Assembly: GCA_035506315.1 (NCBI GenBank)
Contig: DATJPQ010000123.1
Coordinates: forward strand, 1-10,442
Direction: 5' to 3'
DNA length: 10,442 nucleotides
Source of the DNA: MWDT01 sp035506315
GTDB taxonomy: Bacteria > Verrucomicrobiota > Verrucomicrobiia > Opitutales > Opitutaceae
Both the position numbers and the translations under genes were made by a program. The notes under the pieces were generated by a model, which was not told the DNA's origin, ran no database searches, and was given only the letters and a program-made list of their open reading frames with translations. Of this stretch, positions 6,669 through 10,442 are shown piece by piece (the stretch's first letter is position 1; each line of letters starts with the position of its first letter).

Positions 6669-6738
6669 TGTAGGGCGGCATCGCCGAATGCCGCCGCAGT
6701 TCATGAGGAACGGCGGGGTTCGGCGACCCCGCCCTACA
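6669..6738. repeat. Nested palindrome: two 27-base inverted REP-like units
   Basis: The left unit (6669-6695) starts TGTAGGGCGGCATCGCCGA and the right unit (6712-6738) ends GACCCCGCCCTACA; they are inverted relative to each other. Each unit also folds on itself with an 8-base perfect stem: GGCGGCAT/ATGCCGCC around CGCCGA, and GGCGGGGT/ACCCCGCC around TCGGCG. The two 6-base loops are exact reverse complements of each other. The element lies between the DUF4340 gene and metF and could separate their expression, but it lacks a T-tract. Confidence 0.85.
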
Positions 6739-6821
6739 GTTACAGGGGTAAGCCGCCGTGCCTGGTTATCCGCCAAATCCGCCCTTTACGCCTTTCGCAA
6801 ATCCGTTTGCCTTTTGAGGCG

Positions 6822-7700
6822 ATGCATCTCGACCGGCCGATTTCCGAGCTCTTCGCGCAACCGCGCCCGCTCCGCTCGCTCGAGTTCTTCCCGCCGAAGG
6901 ACGAGGCGGGTGTCGCGGCCCTGCGCCAGACCGCGGCGGCCGTCCGGAAGATCGCCTGGGATTTTGTTTCGGTGACCTATGGCGCCGGCGGCAGCACGCG
7001 CGAACGCACCACGCAGATGTCGGCCATGCTCAAGGACGATTTCGGCTTCACGGTCATGCCACACCTCACGTGCGTGGGGCATTCGCGCGAAGAGCTCACC
7101 GCCATCGCCGACCGCATCCACGCCGCCGGTTTCCGCAACATCATGGCCTTGCGCGGCGATCCGCCGAAAGGCGCCGCCAGTTTCGAAGTCGCCCGGGACG
7201 GGCTGCGCTATGCCAGCGATCTGGTGACACTGCTCAAGTCGCGTCACCCTGATTTCTGCCTCGGGGTTGGAGGCTATCCGGAAAAACATCCCGAGGCTTC
7301 GTCGTTCGAAGCCGATCTCGCACACTTGAAGCGCAAGGTCGAGGCCGGCGCGGCGTTCGTCACCACGCAGCTCTTCTTCGACAATGCGGTTTACTACCGC
7401 TTCGTGGAAAGATGCCGCTCGGCCGGCATCGGTGTGCCGATCGTGCCGGGCATCATGCCCCTGCTTTCCCTGAAACAAATCGAACGCATCACCTCGCTCA
7501 GCGGCAGCGCGGTGCCGCCGGCGCTCGCCCGCCGCTTCCAGGTGGCGGCGGACAGTCCCGATGTGGTGGAGTTCGTCGGCGTCGACTGGGCGTTGTCGCA
7601 GATTCGCGACCTCCTGAGCCACGGCGCGCCCGGCTACCACCTTTACATCCTGAATCGCGCCAAGAGCGCGCTGGCACTCGCCGCGGGATTGGCCGCGTAA
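6822..7700 (+). CDS. metF: Methylenetetrahydrofolate reductase (MetF)
   Basis: MetF is the FAD-dependent cytosolic enzyme that reduces 5,10-methylene-THF to 5-methyl-THF with NAD(P)H, supplying the methyl group for methionine synthesis. The 292-residue frame shows the TIM-barrel landmarks in order. These are SLEFFPPKD (19-27) with the catalytic Glu at 21, VTYGAGGSTRERT (51-63), HLTCVGHSREEL (81-92), MALRGDPP (108-115) with the FAD-contacting Asp at 113, and TTQLFFDN (181-188) with the substrate-binding Gln at 183. VPIVPGIMPL (205-214) follows. Length is typical of the short bacterial form without the regulatory domain. I chose ATG 6822; TTG 6807 would add five residues, and neither has an ideally spaced Shine-Dalgarno (GAGG lies only 2 bases before 6822). 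It follows the ABC cassette after a hairpin-rich gap, so co-transcription is doubtful and a functional link is not implied. Confidence 0.95.
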   Translation: MHLDRPISELFAQPRPLRSLEFFPPKDEAGVAALRQTAAAVRKIAWDFVSVTYGAGGSTRERTTQMSAMLKDDFGFTVMPHLTCVGHSREELTAIADRIHAAGFRNIMALRGDPPKGAASFEVARDGLRYASDLVTLLKSRHPDFCLGVGGYPEKHPEASSFEADLAHLKRKVEAGAAFVTTQLFFDNAVYYRFVERCRSAGIGVPIVPGIMPLLSLKQIERITSLSGSAVPPALARRFQVAADSPDVVEFVGVDWALSQIRDLLSHGAPGYHLYILNRAKSALALAAGLAA

Positions 7701-7710
7701 GCGGCCAACA

Positions 7711-7745
7711 GTTCCGGGTTTCGGGTTTCGAGTTCCGGGTTCGGA
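7711..7745 (-). repeat. 7-base array, GTTTCGG on the + strand, just after metF
   Basis: Five units in register: GTTCCGG, GTTTCGG, GTTTCGA, GTTCCGG and GTTCGGA. The reverse complement is the CCGAAAC consensus found inside the two cassette genes, so this is the same family inverted. It begins 10 bases after the metF stop codon. Confidence 0.85.
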
Positions 7746-7792
7746 ACGCCGACGAAACTGCAGCCACGAGCATGTCTACGCGGAGCTGGTTG

Positions 7793-7814
7793 GGCGCGTT
7801 ATCCTTAACGCGCC
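7793..7814. repeat. Perfect 9-base-stem hairpin
   Basis: GGCGCGTTA (7793-7801) and TAACGCGCC (7806-7814) are exact reverse complements around the loop TCCT. No T-run follows on either strand, so it is not a classical intrinsic terminator; a small palindromic repeat unit or a Rho-assisted end for metF are both possible. Confidence 0.6.
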
Positions 7815-7886
7815 GCATCAGCGCGAAGCCGAAGACAAATCGGTGCGTTTCGCGTGAACCATCGAGCCTCCCAATCCGTAGGATTT

Positions 7887-8002
7887 TTGGCCACGAAAAA
7901 CACCAAAAACCCAAAATGGTAGCTGTACCCTGCGTCGCGCCTATGGGCGCGCGGATGGTTTCCACCGAAGCCCCAGACGCTCTTTGTGCTTTTTGTGGCC
8001 AA
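7887..8002. repeat. 116-base element with TTGGCCAC terminal inverted repeats
   Basis: The left end reads TTGGCCACGAAAAACACC and the right end, on the minus strand, reads TTGGCCACAAAAAGCACA. The outer 8 bases are identical and the similarity extends about 20 bases. The interior contains a GC-rich palindromic stretch (CGCGCCTATGGGCGCG, about 7937-7952). No transposase is encoded. This matches, from memory, a dispersed A-rich GGCCAC repeat style common in Verrucomicrobiota and Planctomycetota genomes; it may be a non-autonomous element. Confidence 0.6.
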
Positions 8003-8062
8003 TCAGCTCAGCTGCCTTCGGCTGTAGGGCCAGTCTCCTGACGTCGGCTGCTAGGGGCCTTT

Positions 8063-8097
8063 CCCAACCCGAAACCCAAAACCCGGAACTCAAAACT
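8063..8097 (+). repeat. 7-base array, CGAAACC phase, just downstream of yciH
   Basis: Five units in register: CCCAACC, CGAAACC, CAAAACC, CGGAACT and CAAAACT. On the minus strand, the sense strand of yciH, it reads GTTTTGG/GTTTCGG and starts about 18 bases after the yciH stop. Relative to its neighbouring gene it is therefore placed and oriented as the array after metF is. Confidence 0.85.
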
Positions 8098-8115
8098 GAG
8101 CGCGCAAACGCGCGC

Positions 8116-8541
8116 TCACCCTCCGGCGAACACCGGCCGGAAGCCGGCTTCGGTCAGGATGCGCGCGACGACCTCGCGGTTATCGCCCTGCACCTCGATG
8201 CGCCCGTCTTTCACCGTACCGCCGCTGCCGCAGGCTTTCTGCATCTTTTTCGCGAGCTGCTCCTTCTCGGGTAAACCGATGCCGACAAAACCGGAGACCA
8301 CGGTCACCGTCCGGCCGGCGCGCCCGGCCGTCGAGCGTACGATATCCACGCGTCCCCGGTTTTGGTTGGGCGCTTTGCGCCCGCCCGCTGCCGGTGCGCT
8401 TGCCGCAGGTCCGTTCATTGTCGGCCCGGTCGATGGCCGGGCAGCCGGCGCGTCCGGCAATCCAGTGCTGCTCAGCGCCGCAAAGGGATTTTGCCCGAGA
8501 TCGTTTCCGCCGTCGGTGGAAATGCGTTCGTTGTTCGCCAT
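8116..8541 (-). CDS. yciH: SUI1/eIF1-family translation initiation factor, YciH-like
   Basis: The C-terminal half of this 141-residue protein (about 62-138) is a SUI1 domain: RGRVDIVRSTAGRAGRTVTV, GFVGIGLPEKEQLAKKMQKA, CGSGGTVKDGRIEVQGD (104-120) and a final VVARILTEAGFRPVFAGG. The CGxGGTxKxGxIExQGD core is diagnostic. Bacterial YciH is a ribosome-associated factor thought to influence start-site fidelity and translation under stress; its exact role is not settled. The first 60 residues are Pro/Ala/Gly-rich and probably disordered, longer than the E. coli protein's N-terminus. A strong ribosome site supports the ATG at 8541. The gene begins 10 bases after the GH28 stop, so the two are probably co-transcribed even though their functions seem unrelated. 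Confidence 0.92.
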   Translation of the reverse strand: MANNERISTDGGNDLGQNPFAALSSTGLPDAPAARPSTGPTMNGPAASAPAAGGRKAPNQNRGRVDIVRSTAGRAGRTVTVVSGFVGIGLPEKEQLAKKMQKACGSGGTVKDGRIEVQGDNREVVARILTEAGFRPVFAGG

Positions 8542-8545
8542 GCTA

Positions 8546-8551
8546 CTCCTC
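8546..8551 (-). promoter_or_regulatory. Shine-Dalgarno GAGGAG of yciH, adjoining the GH28 stop codon
   Basis: On the minus strand the sequence is TGA-GAGGAG-TAGC-ATG: the GH28 stop codon is followed directly by GAGGAG and, four bases later, the yciH start. It is the best ribosome site in the window. Its position suggests that ribosomes finishing the GH28 message could reinitiate here. Confidence 0.8.
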
Positions 8552-10075
8552 TCATGGTTCGGTTTTTGCCGCCGGTACGTGTTCCGCCTTCACCACCTCG
8601 GGTGTGGCGACGTTCTCGCTGTTCGTCACCTTCACCGGCCCGCCATCCTCGGTGATGAAGCGGACATTCTTCATTGTCCAGTCGCGGGCATATTCGATGG
8701 TGCCGGCCTGCCGGCCACGGGCCGTGATATCCTCCCAATGGACACGGCCGATCAGCTTGCCCGGCAGACCGCCGGCGGAGAGAATGCGCCGCGCTCCCAT
8801 CACTTCGATATGGGCGATGGTGATGTCGTGAAAATCGGCCAACCCCCGCTCCGGCGGCTCTACCGGCACTGCCATGACCTTCCAGTGCGCGGGGATTTCC
8901 TTCAGGTTGGGCGGCAGCTTACCCGGGTCTTCAGGCCACGTGACGTAGCTGTATCCCGGATTCCAATTCAGCGTGAAGGTGAAGGGCAATGGCACGTTCT
9001 CCATCTTGATATCGCGCACCAGTATATCCTCGATGTAGCCGCCCCGCGTCCTGGCGGATTTAAACCGGATGCCCTCGCTGGTGCCGAGGCCGGTATTGTC
9101 GTACGCCACCACGTGCCGGATGCCCCCGGAGGTTTCGCTGCCGAATGACACGATGCCACCGCCGCGCCGCGTCGTATTGTGGCGGATCACGACATACTCG
9201 GCCGGGCGGTTGACGCGCAGGCCGTCGGCATCGCGACCGGATTTCAGGCAGATGCAATCGTCGTTGTTGTCGATGTCGCAATGCTGCACGAGTACGTGAC
9301 TGGAAGAATCGATATCCACGCCGTCGGTGCTGGGACCGCCATTGTCGCGGATATTGATCCCGTCCACCGTCACGCGGTCCGAGTAGCAGATCTGCACGGT
9401 CCAAAAGCCGGCGCGCCGTAGATGCAGGCCGGCGACCGTGACGTCGGACGATTTCCACACCACCAGCAGGCGCACGCGCTCGCAGTCATAGTCCACCGCC
9501 CAGCGCAGGCCGCGCGGCTCATAATCCTGCCGCCGCATGGTCCAATATTTGTTCCACCACCACCCGCCATTGCCGTCGATGGTGCCCGCACCGGAAACCT
9601 TCACGTTGTGCTGGCCGTTCACGTTGATGAGCGCCGCAGGCCATTCCATCTCGATGCCGGCCACGCGCGTCGCGAGTCGGGGATAGGCCGTTTCGTCCTG
9701 CACGCCGAGGAGTGTGACGCCCGCGTCGATCCGCAGATCGACGCCGCTCTTCACGAACAGCGCGCCGGTCAGGTAGGTGCCAGGCTCGAAATCCACGACG
9801 CCGCCGCCCGCGGCGGAGCAGGCGTTGATAGCCTGCTGGATTGCGGCGGTAGCGATGGTCCTGCCATCGTTAATGGCGCCGTACGTTTTGACCGCGTATA
9901 CTTTCTCTCCCGCTGGAACGCGCTGGGCGCCGGCGTTCTTGACCCACGTCGGCAGCTCGGGTCCAGACGCACTGTCGGGCGCCGCCACAGTGGCCACGGA
10001 TAACAATGCGACGAAAGCACCCGGGCTTCCACCCCGCACGAGCGCCGACACCAACCCAGTGGTTTTCGTGAACAT
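8552..10075 (-). CDS. Glycoside hydrolase family 28 (polygalacturonase-type), secreted
   Basis: GH28 enzymes hydrolyse alpha-galacturonide (or rhamnogalacturonan) bonds in pectin with a right-handed beta-helix. From ATG 10075 the protein has 507 residues. A signal peptide is likely (FTKTTGLVSALVRGG...GAFVALLSVATVAAP). The family N-terminus YGAINDGRTIATAAIQQAI follows at about 65-83. Catalytic-region motifs are STDGVDID (249-256), NNDDCICLKSG (270-280), FGSETSGG (311-318) and IRFKSA (336-341), corresponding to the usual NTDG, DD, GHG/GSE and RIK blocks. The histidine normally in GHG is absent: the stretch reads RRGGGIVSFGSE. An upstream ATG at 10126 would add 17 residues before the signal sequence and is less likely. 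It overlaps nothing, is 10 bases upstream of yciH, and is divergent from a probable pectate lyase, which supports a pectin role. Exact substrate and endo/exo mode are unknown. Confidence 0.92.
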   Translation of the reverse strand: MFTKTTGLVSALVRGGSPGAFVALLSVATVAAPDSASGPELPTWVKNAGAQRVPAGEKVYAVKTYGAINDGRTIATAAIQQAINACSAAGGGVVDFEPGTYLTGALFVKSGVDLRIDAGVTLLGVQDETAYPRLATRVAGIEMEWPAALINVNGQHNVKVSGAGTIDGNGGWWWNKYWTMRRQDYEPRGLRWAVDYDCERVRLLVVWKSSDVTVAGLHLRRAGFWTVQICYSDRVTVDGINIRDNGGPSTDGVDIDSSSHVLVQHCDIDNNDDCICLKSGRDADGLRVNRPAEYVVIRHNTTRRGGGIVSFGSETSGGIRHVVAYDNTGLGTSEGIRFKSARTRGGYIEDILVRDIKMENVPLPFTFTLNWNPGYSYVTWPEDPGKLPPNLKEIPAHWKVMAVPVEPPERGLADFHDITIAHIEVMGARRILSAGGLPGKLIGRVHWEDITARGRQAGTIEYARDWTMKNVRFITEDGGPVKVTNSENVATPEVVKAEHVPAAKTEP

Positions 10076-10187
10076 CGTGATTTCATTTCTCCGGCAAATC
10101 CGCCTAACGCAAGCGCGCAGGGACATATTTTGATTTTGGGAAACTATCGTTCCGGGCTGACGTCATCGCAGCAGTATCCCACCTCAC
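10076..10187. promoter_or_regulatory. Shared divergent promoter region of the two pectin genes
   Basis: The 112 bases between the two start codons must hold both promoters if each gene is a transcription start. The middle is AT-richer than its surroundings (about 10124-10148). Two dyads are visible: a perfect TGACGTCA (10158-10165) and an imperfect GGAAAC-TATC-GTTCC (10139-10153). Either could be a regulator site, but I can assign no regulator family and see no convincing -35/-10 pair. Confidence 0.4.
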
Positions 10188-10442
10188 ATGATTCCGCGCT
10201 TCGCCCTGTTTTTCGTCACCAGCCTTCTCCTCTCCGCCGCTGCGCTCTCCGCTGCGACGATCGGCACGAATCCGCCGGCCCAACCGGTCACGGCCGAGCG
10301 CATCGCCGCGTTGCCGGAGGCACAACGGTCCGCCTGGCAGGACTATCTGGCGCGCTCCCAGCGGCAGTGGCAGGCCGATCAGGATTTTTTCCAGACGGAG
10401 TTGAAGGCGCATGCGATCAAGGAGGTCATCGCCCCGCCGGGT
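10188..10442 (+). CDS. Secreted protein, probable pectate lyase (PL10-like), N-terminal fragment, runs off the right edge
   Basis: Eighty-five residues are visible with no stop before the edge. A clear signal peptide, MIPRFALFFVTSLLLSAAALSAA, is followed by TIGTNPPAQPVTAERIAALP and a charged helical stretch (AWQDYLARSQRQWQADQDFF). The IGTNPPAQPxTAERIAxLP segment resembles the start of pectate lyases annotated in Opitutaceae, which I recall but cannot check; the catalytic domain would lie outside the window. Its divergent position next to a GH28 pectinase fits. The ATG at 10188 places the signal peptide exactly at the N-terminus. Secretion is well supported; the lyase assignment is tentative. 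Confidence 0.6.
   Translation, partial: MIPRFALFFVTSLLLSAAALSAATIGTNPPAQPVTAERIAALPEAQRSAWQDYLARSQRQWQADQDFFQTELKAHAIKEVIAPPG

Larger units (their letters stand above)
7701..8115. other. Convergent intergenic region made of repeats (415 bases)
   Basis: metF and yciH converge on this stretch and no gene is supported in it. It holds, in order: a 7-base array (7711-7745), a short hairpin (7793-7814), a terminal-inverted-repeat element (7887-8002), and a second 7-base array in the opposite orientation (8063-8097). Short open frames across 7805-8041 lie on repeat sequence on both strands and show no domain. Confidence 0.7.

Noticed and set aside
6786..7640. A 284-residue minus-strand frame opposite metF
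   Set aside because: metF has all family motifs on the plus strand; the opposite frame has none.
7793..7814. Hairpin considered as an intrinsic terminator of metF
   Set aside because: No T-run follows the stem on either strand and it lies 93 bases past the stop codon.
7805..8041. Short frames in the metF-yciH gap, including one starting MATKSTKSVWGFGG
   Set aside because: They arise from the TTGGCCAC-bounded repeat on both strands and have no ribosome site or domain.
7711..8097. The evenly spaced repeats considered as a CRISPR array
   Set aside because: Units are 7 bases with no spacers, and no cas genes are nearby.
8159..9148. A 329-residue plus-strand frame across yciH and GH28
   Set aside because: It spans two real minus-strand genes and their junction; composition is that of an antisense shadow.

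Overview
The window looks like chromosomal DNA of a free-living, GC-rich (roughly 60-65 % by eye) member of the Verrucomicrobiota, most likely Opitutaceae. The reasons are the large membrane protein with a W-N-D-x-D-Y luminal loop at the left edge, the Gld-type ABC cassette with a DUF4340 partner, pectin-degrading enzymes at the right edge, and many short repeats in nearly every gap. This placement is an inference from protein style; no rRNA or tRNA is present to confirm it.

Layout. (1) 1-1181, minus strand: N-terminal part of a multi-spanning, TMTC-like (GT-C fold) membrane protein that runs off the left edge. (2) 1182-1739: a 558-base divergent gap without a convincing gene, holding degenerate repeats. 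(3) 1740-6633, plus strand: a four-gene cassette of ABC ATPase, ABC-2 permease, GldG-like auxiliary protein and DUF4340 protein. Together they form a predicted inner-membrane ABC complex with two large periplasmic partners, related to the GldA/GldF/GldG set of Bacteroidota but of unknown substrate here. (4) 6822-7700, plus strand: metF, the folate-pathway reductase that supplies methyl groups for methionine. (5) 7701-8115: a convergent gap built almost entirely of repeats. (6) 8116-10075, minus strand: a GH28 pectinase-type hydrolase followed 10 bases later by a SUI1/YciH-family translation factor whose Shine-Dalgarno abuts the hydrolase stop codon. (7) 10188-10442, plus strand: the start of a secreted protein, tentatively a pectate lyase, divergent from the GH28 gene, so the 112-base gap probably carries both promoters.

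The most unusual feature is a set of short tandem repeats with an exact 7-base period. CCGAAAC/TCAAAAC-type arrays occur at five places: inside the GldG-like gene, twice inside the DUF4340 gene, and just downstream of both metF and yciH. Two further 7-base arrays with other consensus sequences (ATCCGCN and YAACYNN) lie immediately before the permease and GldG-like start codons. Because 7 is not a multiple of 3, three units make one 7-codon block. In the two coding hosts the array becomes a K/P/E/T/Q/N-rich linker without a frameshift. The remaining gaps of the cassette hold different inverted repeats: a 29-30-base-arm element at 5297-5379 and a nested REP-like double hairpin at 6669-6738. Thus every gap from 2460 to 8115 is occupied by a repeat of some family.
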